Part shown: positions 1 to 10,664 of the stretch, piece after piece
Position numbering within the stretch: the stretch's first letter is position 1
Layout: each line of letters begins with the position of its first letter
Assembly: GCA_946122785.1 (NCBI GenBank)
Contig: CAMGYJ010000003.1
Span: forward strand, 25,933,811-25,997,810
Direction: 5' to 3'
From: Linum tenue
Taxonomy: Eukaryota; Streptophyta; Magnoliopsida; Malpighiales; Linaceae
DNA length: 64,000 nucleotides
Translations under genes and position numbers: made by a program
Notes under the pieces: generated by a model
Databases searched by the model: none
Told to the model about the DNA's origin: nothing
The model's input: the letters and a program-made list of their open reading frames with translations, nothing else

Positions 1-1
1 C

Positions 2-905
2 AACGCTATGTTGTTCATGGCTAGCTGGTGGATCAAGAAGCCAGCACCTGAAGACCTGCATAAAATGGAGATTTGGGTTAAAATCAAAGACTTCCCAGAG
101 AGTTGAGAACACAGCCAATGGTTGAGAAAGTGGCTAACAGGATTGGTGAATTCGTTTACTTTAATGATGGTGCAGAGAAGATGTGGAATGACTTCCTACG
201 GATTAGGATCAACATCTCCATCAACAACCCGTTAAAGAAGAAAATCAAGCTGAATGTTGGTGGGGAGCTGATGGAATTCAAAATACAGTATGAGAAGTTG
301 CCTTTATTCTGCCACTCGCGTGGTAGGATAGGCCATATAAAAGTGAAGTGTCCAAAACCCTCATAGTTAGAGGTTGATCCTTATGGCTTTGATATGAGAA
401 TAGCGTCCCCAGCTCCAAGGAACTGGCTATCACATAGGGCCCGAAAAGAGGAAGCAGATATATGGAGACAACTCCGAAGAAAAATAGGCGGAGGTGGTTT
501 CTAAAGCATAGAAAACTGAACAAGAGCATGTCCCAATGGAGACAGGACAAGAGGGCACTACTCAGATACTAAAAACACATATTGAAGCATCTAATGGTTC
601 AGGGAAGGCAAAGGAAGATATACTAGTGGACAATGCTACCATTAAGGAACGCAGCAATGTAGCTGGTAGAGCAGGAGTAGTGAAACAAGTTACAGCTTGT
701 AATATTACAGTACAAACGCAAAGGAAGCCAGGAGGGAGGGTGTGGAGAAGACAGGAACAAGGGAGGACAAGGGAAACAAACCCTCCACAGCTTACCCCGC
801 AAAAGAGAGGACTAAAATCTACGGAGGAGAACATCATTCAGGGGGAAAATGAGAGCAAAAGTCAGAAGAAGGCGAATACTTTAGTTCTCCCCAAACCAGC
901 AGACA
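2..905 (+). pseudogene. LINE ORF1 (gag-like, DUF4283 type) remnant
   Basis: From base 2 the frame reads a run like the DUF4283 core (MASWW, then WVKIKDFP) and hits a stop at about 104. Frame 103-366 continues to a CCHC-like zinc knuckle at about 298-350, in which the second cysteine position is arginine (CHSR, then GRIGH, then C), so metal binding is probably lost. A Lys/Glu-rich hydrophilic tail follows at 536-905. In the family this protein binds the RNA template. The knuckle damage and stops mark it as non-functional. Confidence 0.75.
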
Positions 906-981
906 CATAGAAACTCAAACACAATGAGCAGATGGTTGGCGATGTGGCGGACCTTGATAGTACTCAGGGCCGCCCATCCCA

Positions 982-1740
982 ATGAGCATCCTAAGTTACA
1001 ACTGTCGGGGGCTCGGGAATACCCCGACAGTTGAGAAGGTGAAGACGTTGTTACGTCAAACCAATCCCGAAGTGGTCTTCTTGATGGAGACGAGACAGTA
1101 TGAAAAAGAATGGAAACAAAAGATAAAAGAGTTTGGCTACTATGATGGGCAAGGAGTAGCAGCATGAGAGAATAGAGCTGGAGGACTACTCCACATGTGG
1201 AAAGAATAAGTTTTAGTGGAGGTGAAGAACTGTACAAGAAATTACATAGGTGCAAAGGTCAAGTGGACTAACTCTCAGAGAGAATGGCGCTTGACTGGCA
1301 TTTATGGATGGCTAGAAACAAAAAAAAAAGCATAAGACCTGTGAACTGCTGGAAGAGCTCTACCATAGAGTTCAAATGCCTTGGTTGGTGGTGGGAGATT
1401 TCAACCTGATAACTGATTACCTAGAGAAGAATGGCAACCACGCTCCTGAGGTTAGAGAAATGAACATGTTCAGACAGGCCCTAGACTACTGTGGCCTGGA
1501 GGACTGTGGGTACTATGGTCGAACCTCACTTGGGATAACAATAAAAGTGATGGGGATTACACTGAAGAGAGGTTAGATAGGGCGGTGGGAACAAAGGAGT
1601 GGATGGACTGCTTCCCTAATATGAGGGTGTATCATTTGGATCAATGTGGCTCAGACCACATCCCAATACAGGTAAAGTTGGACCTAGAAGACGAGGAAAT
1701 TACCCGGGGATGGAGCTTCAGGTATGAGCCTTACTAGGAA
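982..1740 (+). pseudogene. LINE endonuclease domain remnant
   Basis: The frame from 982 begins MSILSYNCRGLGN, the classical start of the exonuclease-endonuclease-phosphatase domain, and contains FLMETR, which holds the catalytic glutamate. Stops follow at about 1167 and 1208. A second open piece at 1376-1576 carries VVGDFNLI, the conserved GDFN motif. The final SDHxPI motif is readable at about 1651-1668 (SDHIPIQ) in another frame. All key residues are still visible but split over several frames. In living elements this domain nicks the target DNA. Confidence 0.85.
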
Positions 1741-1779
1741 AGGCACAAAGACTGTCGAACAATAATTGAGGAGGGATGG

Positions 1780-4487
1780 ATGGCACATGGCCCTATTGGC
1801 ATCATGGATAGAGTGCAGAGCTGCAGGGATAAACTGCAAAACTTGAGCTCTGAAGCTTTTGGATCCCTGAAAAAGAGAAGAAAGCAAGCTGAGAAAGCTC
1901 TGAGGGTTTTGGAAAAGAGGAAAAGATCAAAAGCAGTGTTACTGCAAAGGAAAGTAATAGAGAAGGAACTTAATGAGATTATTCTACAAGAGGAAATTAA
2001 ATGGAAACAGAGGTCTAGTGAGGATTGGTTCAAAGAAGGAGACCAAAACACAGGCTATTTCCACCGAAAAGCATCTGAAAGACGAAGAAGGAATACAATC
2101 AGAAAACTTCAGGATGAAACAGGGAAAGTTTTCACAGGTCAACAGGGGGTGACCCACTACCTAGTCACTTATTTGAAGACCTTATTTAAGGTAGGAACAA
2201 GACCAGGCAACATCACAATCATGGAGGCAGTAACAGCAAAAGTCACCCCATAAATGAACCAGGAGCTTCTTTTGCCTTTTACGGATGAGGAAATTTGGTA
2301 TGCTCTTAAACACATGGGGCCAAATAAGGGTCCAGGGTCTGATGGGGTCAGCAGTGAAAGAGGAACTTAGAAGCTATTTAGAGAGTGGTGAATTCCCCCC
2401 TGAGTTGAACCACACTCTAATAGCTTTGATACCAAAAATGAAAAAACCTACAACTCGTCTTGAATTCAGGCCAATTAGTCTATGCAAGGTTTTGTACAAG
2501 ATTATGTCCAAAGTCCAGCCAACAGACTAAAACAAGTGCTGGACAAAGTTATTGGAGAGGCACAAAGTGATTTTGTGCCTGGTAGGTTTATAACGGATAA
2601 TGTTATAGTTTCTTTTGAATGCTTTCATGCCATGAAACAGAAAAAGAAGGCAAAAACGAGGCTGATGGCAGCAGAACTGGACATCTCTAAAGCTTATGAT
2701 AGGGTGGAGTGGTCTTTTCTTCAGGAAATGATGATGAAGTTAGGTTTTGAGGAGCGCTGGGTTAAACTGATTATGAACTGCATCACCACTATTTCTTATT
2801 CGGTGTTAGTCAATGGCCACCAGTCTGAGACTTTCACCCCGGAAAGAGGTTTGAGACAGGGAGATCCTATCTCTACTTATCTATTCTTGATGTGCGTTGC
2901 AGGTCTTTCTGCTCTCACTAGTAAGGCAGTTAATGAAGGGAGGCTACATGGCTTGAAAGCACCTGTGAGAGGACACTCCATTTCACACTTGCTTTTTGCA
3001 GATGACAACATCTTCTTCCTAAGGGCTACCCCTCAGGAGTGCCAGCAATTGAAAGAGATTCTAAAACACTATGAGGAAGATTTGGCCAAGTAGTGAACAT
3101 CCAGAAATATGAGATAAGCTTTAGCCCTAGTGTGAAGACCGAGAAACGTCTATTGTTGGCCAACTGTTTGGGAATGAAACAGGTGGAGAACCATAGCAAA
3201 TACCTGGGATTGCCTACTGTAATAGGCAGAGAAAAATGAGTTGTGTTTGATGTCGTAATAGACAGAATAAGAAAGAAAATTAAGCATTGGAAAGGGAAAA
3301 CGATGTCAGCAGCAGCCAAAGAGGTTTTGATAAAAGCAGTAGCTCAATCTCAAGCTACCTACACTATGTCAGTGTTTCAGGTGCCTATTGGTGTTCTTGA
3401 TGAGATAAGAAAAGCTATTTCTAGCTTTTGGTGGGGACAGCAGAAGGAAGAGAGGAGGATTCCTTGGAAAGCTTGGAAACAAGTGTGTAAACCAAAGGAG
3501 GAAGGCGGGATGGGTTTTAGAGACCTGAAAGCATTTAATCTAGCTCTATTGGGAAAACAGGTATGGAATCTCTTTACCAATCCAGAATCCCTGGTTCCTA
3601 GAATGCTCAAGGCAAAATACTACCCTAACTCAAACATCCTACAAGCTAGAGTGGGGCACAACCTGAGTTACACTTGGAGGAGCATTATGTCAGCACAGCA
3701 ATTGGTGAGGAGTGGCCTAAGATGGAGAATAGGGGATGGTTCTCAAGTGAACATATGGGGGGATAAGTGGATATCAGGAGGAGAGGATTCAGGTTATAGG
3801 CTTTTAACACCTCCCCTAGAATCAGAGGAGATAGTTAAAGTCTCTGAGTTAATTGATCATGAGAATAGAACATGGAGAAGTAATATGCTCCAACTTTACC
3901 TAAACCCAGAAGATAGAAGGAGGATCACAAGGATCCCTATTCCCAGACAGCCTGCAGCTGATGAACATGTTTGGAGTAGAGAGAAAAATGGTGTCTACTC
4001 AGTCAAATCAGCTTACAAGCTCGTCACAGGGGACCTAGCCATCTTACACGAGGACGTCTCTCAAGATGGGAATCTAGCAGAAGAGGATGGTGAGATTGAA
4101 CACGACGACCCTATGAACTGGAAGAGGCTGTGGAGTCTTGTGATTCCCCATAAGGTCAGAATTTTTCTATGAAAAACTGCACATACTCCCTACTGGAAAA
4201 AACATCGAGGGACGTAAGAAGGATACTGCAACAGAATGCCCTTTTGCCACCAAGAGGAAACACATAACCATATCTTCAGGGAGTGTCAATGGGCAATAAG
4301 GGTTTGGCGATCCTCTATGTTTCGACCCCTATTCGAATTAGAGCCTGAAGTGTCAATGGGTAGTTGGCTACGTGAAATAATGGAGAAGATCGATGATGAT
4401 ACTCTCACTCAAGTGGGAATGCTTCTTTGGACGATGTGGAATGAAAGAAATGATCAAATGTTCAACAACAACAAGGCAGAAGAATGA
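1780..4487 (+). pseudogene. LINE reverse transcriptase and zf-RVT remnant
   Basis: The Lys/Arg-rich linker (1780-2253) contains the WFKEGDQNTGYFH motif that precedes plant LINE RTs. The palm follows at 2285-3093: FRPISLCKVLYKI, DFVPGR, LDISKAYDRVEW, LRQGDPIS and the catalytic box LLFADDN, so both active-site aspartates remain. The thumb region is open at 3243-4172. The cysteine/histidine zf-RVT module lies at 4236-4487 (MPFCHQEETHNHIFREC). Frame breaks near 2253, 2500, 3093, 4172 and 4235 make it inactive. Confidence 0.9.
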
Positions 4488-4559
4488 GAGATTGTTCAAA
4501 AGGCGCTTAATTATTGGGAGGAGTTCACAGATCACCATCGTCAAGCTACTATTGAGAAG

Positions 4560-5018
4560 GTGGAAGAACCACGTACCTGGAAGCGCCCACCAGCGGGCTG
4601 GGTAAAGTTCAATGTGGGCGCGGCGATGCTGAATGAAGGAAGGACGGGTTTAGGGGTGGTAGCTCGTGATTGGAACGGGAATTTCGTCATGGCGGCAGTC
4701 TGCAGGGAGCGCAACTCCTGGACGCCGGAGCTGGCAGAGCTTCGAGCCATCGAATTCGGCCTGGAAATGGCGAGGGAAGAAGGTATCGTCGATGTGCTAG
4801 TGGGATCGGATTGTCAAAATGCCATTCTCAAGCTACAAAGACAGGAGTCTTCGAGACTGGAGACAGGTGTGCGTGTGAGGAAGATTCAAGATCAGGCGGT
4901 TCAGCTCGGTTCGGTTGAATGGCGGTTCGGTCGACGGGAAGAGAACCAAGCAGCACATGCAATGGCCCATGTCAGATGTGATTGGGAAACCCATGAGAAA
5001 TGGGCTAAAAGACTATAA
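4560..5018 (+). pseudogene. LINE RNase H domain with altered active site
   Basis: A 152-residue open stretch has the plant LINE RNase H layout. It starts GWVKFNVGAA, where the family has an aspartate (NVDAA), so the first catalytic carboxylate is replaced by glycine. The glutamate of the AELRAI segment and the aspartate of GSDCQ remain. The domain would remove the RNA strand after first-strand synthesis. The missing aspartate predicts loss of activity although the frame is open. Confidence 0.82.
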
Positions 5019-5106
5019 ATTTTCGGTTGGATTTGTTAACAAATGAGGCTATAGCCATTAATAAAATTCCAGGAACTTTCTATAAAAAAATAATAATAAT
5101 AATAAC

Positions 5107-5304
5107 TAAATAACCAAATTCTCATTTTTTATATTAGAAAAAAAAAACCCCCCGATAATTTTGTATTGGAACTAGCAAAACGTCAACAATCTGAACAAAG
5201 TAAAGGAGTTCTCAATCCTCCAGCTTTCTCTCCACTCACTCCCTGTTTCGGCTTATCCACAACCCTCCTCCTCCCTTCTCCCCCAATCTCTAAAATTCAC
5301 AACA
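5107..5304 (+). promoter_or_regulatory. PDX1 proximal promoter and 5' leader
   Basis: Only about 200 bp separate the LINE tail from the PDX1 ATG. The first part is A/T-rich with a TATA-like stretch near 5128-5136. From about 5215 it becomes a pyrimidine-rich leader (many CTCC and TTCTCC runs), common in plant 5' untranslated regions. No particular transcription factor site can be claimed. Confidence 0.5.
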
Positions 5305-6237
5305 ATGGCGGACAGCGGCGTAGTGACCGTCTACGGTAACGGCGCGCTTTGCGAGAGCACCAAGAAATCCACCTTTTCTGTCAAGGTCGGCCTCGCCCAA
5401 ATGCTCCGCGGCGGCGTAATCATGGACGTCGTTAACGCCGAGCAGGCCAGAATTGCCGAGGAAGCCGGCGCCTGTGCCGTCATGGCTCTGGAGCGAGTCC
5501 CCGCCGACATCCGCTCTCAAGGAGGCGTCGCCCGGATGAGCGACCCCCAATTGATCAAGGAAATCAAGCAGGCCGTCACCATCCCCGTCATGGCCAAAGC
5601 CCGCATCGGGCACTTCGTGGAGGCTCAGATCCTGGAAGCCATCGGAATCGACTACGTGGACGAAAGCGAGGTCCTGACCCTGGCCGATGACGAGAATCAC
5701 ATCAACAAGCACAATTTCCGGATCCCTTTTGTCTGTGGTTGCAGGAACCTCGGCGAAGCCCTGCGCCGGATCCGGGAGGGCGCGGCGATGATCAGGACCA
5801 AAGGCGAGGCCGGGACGGGCAACATAATCGAGGCTGTCAGGCACGTGAGGTCGGTGATGGGAGACATTAGGGTTTTGAGGAACATGGATGACGATGAGGT
5901 CTTCACTTTCGCCAAGAAGATTGCCGCCCCGTACGATCTGGTGATGCAGACCAAGCAGCTCGGGAGGCTCCCCGTGGTCCAATTTGCCGCCGGGGGAGTG
6001 GCGACTCCAGCTGATGCGGCCTTGATGATGCAGCTCGGCTGTGACGGCGTTTTCGTCGGCTCTGGGGTGTTCAAGAGTGGGGATCCGGCCAGGAGGGCTC
6101 GGGCAATTGTGCAGGCCGTGACCCATTACACGGACCCTGATGTTCTTGCAGAGGTGAGCTGTGGATTGGGCGAGGCCATGGTAGGAATCAATCTGAGTGA
6201 CGCTAAGGTTGAAAGGTACGCCAATCGATCAGAATAA
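5305..6237 (+). CDS. PDX1: Pyridoxal 5'-phosphate synthase catalytic subunit PDX1
   Basis: The protein is 310 residues in a single exon. PDX1 condenses ribose 5-phosphate, glyceraldehyde 3-phosphate and ammonia (from the PDX2 glutaminase) to make vitamin B6 in the cytosol, as a dodecamer of (beta/alpha)8 barrels. Visible residues are Asp41 in VIMDVV, the first Schiff-base lysine Lys98 in VMAKARIGH and the second lysine Lys166 in [10 protein letters not shown]. Both lysines are present, so this is a catalytic PDX1.1/1.3-type protein, not the pseudoenzyme PDX1.2. Length matches the family (about 309). The ATG at 5305 gives the expected N-terminus ([12 protein letters not shown]). Codons are far more G/C-rich at third positions than the flanks, which creates a long meaningless antisense frame. 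Intronless structure is normal for plant PDX1. Confidence 0.97.
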   Translation: MADSGVVTVYGNGALCESTKKSTFSVKVGLAQMLRGGVIMDVVNAEQARIAEEAGACAVMALERVPADIRSQGGVARMSDPQLIKEIKQAVTIPVMAKARIGHFVEAQILEAIGIDYVDESEVLTLADDENHINKHNFRIPFVCGCRNLGEALRRIREGAAMIRTKGEAGTGNIIEAVRHVRSVMGDIRVLRNMDDDEVFTFAKKIAAPYDLVMQTKQLGRLPVVQFAAGGVATPADAALMMQLGCDGVFVGSGVFKSGDPARRARAIVQAVTHYTDPDVLAEVSCGLGEAMVGINLSDAKVERYANRSE

Positions 6238-6475
6238 GGAAGGAGGAGAGCCTTTGGCATTGCAGAACCGTTTGGCACATCCATTTTTGTTTTATGTTCT
6301 CTGTTAGCAACCTCTAATTCATATCATCCATCCCCTTTCACATTCTTAAGCCGTTACTTGCTAGCTCTGTGAAGCTTTCTGAGACATATCCATCCATGGT
6401 CAAATGTCGATTTTCCAAGTGTTAGTTTGCTGCAATTGACATAAACTTCTCCGGTGTTGATTTGGCTTTATGATG

Positions 6476-6481
6476 AATAAA
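6476..6481 (+). terminator. Candidate polyadenylation signal of PDX1
   Basis: An AATAAA hexamer lies about 240 bp after the PDX1 stop within T-rich sequence, a plausible plant 3' end signal. Plant signals are loose, so the true cleavage site could differ. Confidence 0.4.
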
Positions 6482-7639
6482 TGTGCTTCATTGTTCAGTT
6501 AGATTCGAGCATGTCCATCTGCATATATACAACAAAGTTGGGAACTTTGGGGACTTTCTAGCTTGTATCTAGTGCTGATGATGCAGTAGTAGTTCCTTTC
6601 TTGTCTGAGATCATGTTTTGTTGGTGCATTTAGCTTGCAATTCAAACGAGACAGACATATGAGAGGTGACTGGTCTTTCTGGGAAAATCATGTCTCGTCT
6701 CAATGCTGTTGTTTGTTCTCTTTCACTTGGCTGGTCAGGTGATTGAACAGTCTTGAACGATTATGAAACTATGTTTGGATCTTTGTATGCCTCCCTTATG
6801 TTTGGAGGTTTCTGTACTGATAATATTCTCTTTCGGCATAGTGAATACAATATAGTAATTTTGGTTGGCTTGCAGTGCATAGGTCTATAGTAAGATAGTA
6901 GGATGAATGAGCTTAGACAGATTTAAAAGGTTGCTGTAGCCTCAGCGAGTCTGTGAGAAGAACAGCAATCGGAGAAAGTATAACCATATGCAAGTTTAAG
7001 GAGCATATATCCTATTTACTCTAAAGGGGGCATATACATAATTGTAACTTTAAGACAGCTAGGAGTTGCACCCACCAAACGTGACTTAGTGCAATTATAA
7101 AGGGGTATGGCTAGTGCCGCAAATGAGGTGAGTTGAATGAGTTTTGATGTTGATTGAGCTCAACTCGTTAATAAACGATTCAATCTCGAGTGTCGAATGA
7201 GATTTGCGTGAACTGAACGTCGAATCTCTCTTGAGCAAGTGGATTCATTTGCAACATTAGTTATTGGTATAATATGTTTCTCTATTAAATTTATTTTTTT
7301 CAAACAAGTCCCTCTATCATTTTTTAGATGGAAAAATACTGATGTACTTTAGAAATATGAAATATCAAATTTGCCACTGTGTTTTGAAGTTTTCCGAAAA
7401 ATTTTGTTTGGCGTGTTCGCTTCTAGTATGTGTTTTTCATTCATGTCATCAGAGAAGGATGACATTGATGATACTATCGTTTGTGTGATCTACAATGGGG
7501 TCTAATACGTCCGTGTTGGAGAGTGTGTTGACGAATTTATGCATGTTTCAAACGAGTTTATTAACCTAACAGACAATACGGTCAGTAACATGGGAGTGTT
7601 CAAGGGTGTGTCAACCAAAAAATCAGCCAATCGACACCT
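6482..7639. other. Intergenic, with a possible small hAT-like MITE
   Basis: No gene is seen. At about 7110-7262 imperfect inverted ends (TAGTGCCGCAAATGA on the left, the reverse of TAATGTTGCAAATGA on the right) enclose about 150 bp rich in GAGTTGA/CTCAACTC words. This resembles short hAT-type MITEs, but I found no convincing target duplication. The rest is unremarkable A/T-rich sequence. Confidence 0.35.
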
Positions 7640-8370
7640 AACAGAGTTGACAAAATAGAATTGAAGACCAACTAGCAATACGACATGTTGGTGTCGGAAA
7701 TTGAGACCTTTGGAAGAGAATGGGGCCTTGGTTGTAATTCTTTTGTGATAAGAAACGATTGAAGTTCCTAACATCGATGACATATGTTTGCCATGGAAAG
7801 TCTAAGCGCGTAAGTGAACTAGTCACACGTTTACATCACTCTCAGGTTGAGGTATTTACTGTCGTATATATGTAGTAACAAAAAATTAATAATTGAGGTC
7901 AATTTTCAGTTATTGTCATTTATGGCTTGCTTAAATTCACTTAATTCATTTGCCGTTTTTGATAAGGAGAAACTGATTCAACTGGCTACTCTCTAACCCT
8001 TCGAGTTCCTTTTGAATCTTATGAAACTTTTTCATCATCTTTTGAATTCATATATCTGTGATCTAACATTCAATGACAGGTTCAAAGACTTACAAGGGGT
8101 TGATGAGTTAGAAAAAAAATGGTGGAAACAATTATCACAAATTGTATCCATCTGTCTCTTTGCTTATCAAGTTGGCACTTATTCTTCCTGTTGGAAAAGC
8201 AATTGTGGAGAGATCATTTCCATCCATGAAATATATCAAGAACGATCTTTGAAACAGGATGAACGATGAGTGATTAAACGATGCAGATGACATAGAACAC
8301 GATTTGTATGTTAGTTTGGACAAGGAATTTGTTCTAAAATGCTTTCAGAATATGAAATCTCGCCGTGGTC
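7640..8370 (+). pseudogene. hAT-superfamily transposase remnant (ZMYM1-like)
   Basis: Short pieces in shifting frames line up in order with plant hAT transposases of the zinc-finger MYM1-like type. These are VEVPNIDD near 7757, QVEVFTVVYM near 7845, SFAVFDKEKLIQLA near 7940-7985, and the dimerisation segment LILPVGKAIVERSF near 8175-8215, followed by MKYIKNDL and a stop. The dimerisation core (xxPVxxAxxERxFS) is diagnostic. Many stops and frame changes show a long-dead element. No terminal repeats were located. Confidence 0.75.
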
Positions 8371-9078
8371 AACAGTGTGTGCCAAACTACGATTATGTAA
8401 TTGTACGAATTTGGAGTATTATGTAATTGTACGAATAATGCAATTCTTGATATACGTCAAGGGACTATACATAGGTTTGAGTCGAGGCAATGAATAAAAT
8501 ATTGTTCATTTTCATGCGAGGGATGACTCTCTCTGCTTCATCTGAACAAGCTTTGTATTCAAGTCGGTGGGCAGAATCAGAACATGAGTTTGTGAATGGT
8601 CCTGGCGAGGGGTGTAAGACCCAAAATTGTCTAAACATAAATGTTGCCCATATTTCATTGTTCCTTTCCTTTCCTCTATCTATTTCATCATGGCTCATCA
8701 ATTCCTGAGAACGGTAATGAGACATTTAATATTGTTAAATGCAATGTAGTCAAGGTTCATGTCAACTGGAGCAAAATTAGACCGGCCAGGTCGGTTTTTG
8801 CCCATGAACCAGTTCAAGTTCATTTCCCCGACCCAACATAATGAAAAACACAACCCTAACCTGATAGTCGACCTTCAATTGTTTTTGTTCTCTTCCTCTT
8901 CAGCACGCCGACACCTAACTCCTTCCATCAATGAATTCCTCCACCCTCCGAATTAGCTCGTATTTTATTCCCCACCACCCTCGCAATTAGCCTAATCCCC
9001 ATTCCGTTGCAATTTTTCGTTCATCTCCCAAACCGTCACCACCACAATCGCCGACCTTTTATCGATCAAAAAGGGAAC
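8371..9078. other. Intergenic, no gene recognised
   Basis: Small open frames between 8465 and 8956 have no recognisable domain and no gene-like context. A direct repeat of the phrase TATGTAATTGTACGAAT occurs at about 8393-8440. Nothing else is supported. Confidence 0.5.
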
Positions 9079-10654
9079 ATGTAACATCCTTCCCCTCAAG
9101 CATAATTTTATTATGATAAAGTCATTAATGACGAGCATAATCGTATTGTCCCTTAAGTCGGGAATGGAATGCTTATGGTGATTTAGAAGAGATTAGTACC
9201 TTAATTTGGTGGTTTGTCAAACTTTAAGGGCTAAACTGGTAGAGAAAAGAAAATTGGAGGAGTGAATGGTAATTGGGTGCCAAGTGAAAGTTGTGAATTG
9301 GAGAAGAGTGTTCTAGAGGAATTTTGGGGGAGACAAAAATTTGCCCTCTCCCTCCCTTCTTTCTCATCTTCCATTTCCTTCCTTTCTCTTCCAGACCTCC
9401 ACCACCACCTCCCCATCACCACCACCTTCCATCATCCTAAAAATATGGAACTTCAGGTAGCTAAGGCAAGTTGGGAGTTGGAAAATAAGGAGGGGAGAGC
9501 TTGAAGAAGTAAGAGACCATGGCTCCATCATCTTCTTCCTTTCTCCAAGCAAAAACCCTAAGACCTAGAAATTATTATAGGGAGAAAAATATGGATTTGT
9601 TTCTTGAGTTCATGCTATGAATCTTGTTTAAAGATGTTAGAAATCATGGGAATAAAGTTAGAGTTAGTTATGGTTCAAAATCGCAAAATTGGCCAAAAAC
9701 CGGGTTCTTGCCCATACCATGTTTGACGAATGAAGTAAAGGGTTATGATGATTTGTGTGAGTGTGTATATAAATTATTTATCATGGAGATTGTCCGAGAA
9801 GTTATGGTTTGGGGTTTAAGAGTGGATTGGATCAATGGAAGGGGAGTAGTGGAAGAGGAAGTAGAAAAAAACCGGTTTGAACCTTCAACTTCAATTGAGT
9901 TCCAAACCTAATTCACTTGTCTAAATGGGCTGAAATTTTGATATGTTGTATCCCTATGAATTTAGTATAATTAGAAAAAAGAATCAATCGATTTGGTTGA
10001 ATATGAGGGAGAAATGGCCAAAACCATGAACAGAGGTAGTGATTTCCAGCAAGGCTTTTTAAAAATCCGGCCTCAAACACAGCCGGGTTTTGACCAATTC
10101 AGGTCGTGTTTTTGGGGAGGAATTTTCCATAAACACCTCCTAAAAACCCGTCCTCTAGGCTCTAAAAAACGGCCGGGTTTGTGACCATGGAGGCCGTGTT
10201 TTCCTCGTTTTGGGCTATAGAAGTGTTTTCGTTTCGAAACTTCGATGCATTCCAACCAATATGCATTTGTATGATTTCTCTATATTTGATTTGGTTGATT
10301 AAATTTTCCTAAATGATTGATTAAAGGAAAGGAGCAGGCCGGAGAGCCCTCAAAGAGCAAAGGACTTGCGAATTAGCGAGTAAACCTTAACCTATCAACC
10401 ATATTAATCAATTTTTTTTAATTCTTATAGACCAAAAAGCTTTGTGATTTTTCGGTGATTTAACTCCAATTCGACTGATCACTCATATTTTGATCGTACG
10501 TATTTCGAGAATCCATTTCCGTTAGAAATCTTATCAACTGACAATCTTTGAGTGTTTCCTATTTAAATAAGTATTCTATTTTTTTTCCTGTATAGAGTCC
10601 AATTTTGAAATCTGAGACATCATTGTCCATCGAGTCCTACTGCCATAGCTTATA
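9079..10654 (+). mobile_element. Possible Ty3/Gypsy-type solo LTR or LTR-like stretch
   Basis: The stretch begins TGTAACATCC, a common start of plant Ty3/Gypsy LTRs. Like many such LTRs, it has long non-coding text with a CT-rich leader-like part (9340-9560) and a late segment with GCCGGAGAGCCC and GCAAAGGACTTGCGAATTAGCGAG phrases (10340-10375). It also has an internal near-repeat with GGCCGGGTTT (about 10080 and 10170). No partner LTR, primer-binding site or target duplication was found. The right side is interrupted by the next element, so its end is unknown. Confidence 0.4.
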
Positions 10655-10664
10655 CGTATATTAT

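Larger units (their letters stand above)
1..5106 (+). mobile_element. Degenerate LINE (non-LTR retrotransposon), left end outside window
   Basis: Successive frames give, in the usual plant L1 order, a gag-like ORF1 piece, an apurinic-type endonuclease, a reverse transcriptase, a zf-RVT zinc-binding module and an RNase H. The element ends in a short A/TAA-rich tail near 5080-5106, which is typical of plant LINEs. At least six in-frame stops or frame changes interrupt the coding part, so the copy is dead. The 5' end and any upstream target-site copy lie outside the window. The tail stops about 200 bp before the PDX1 start codon, so the insertion forms the upstream edge of that gene's promoter. 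Confidence 0.93.

Noticed and set aside
5290..6126. 278-residue open frame antisense to PDX1
   Set aside because: It is a by-product of the G/C-rich third positions of the PDX1 codons, and shows no domain of its own.
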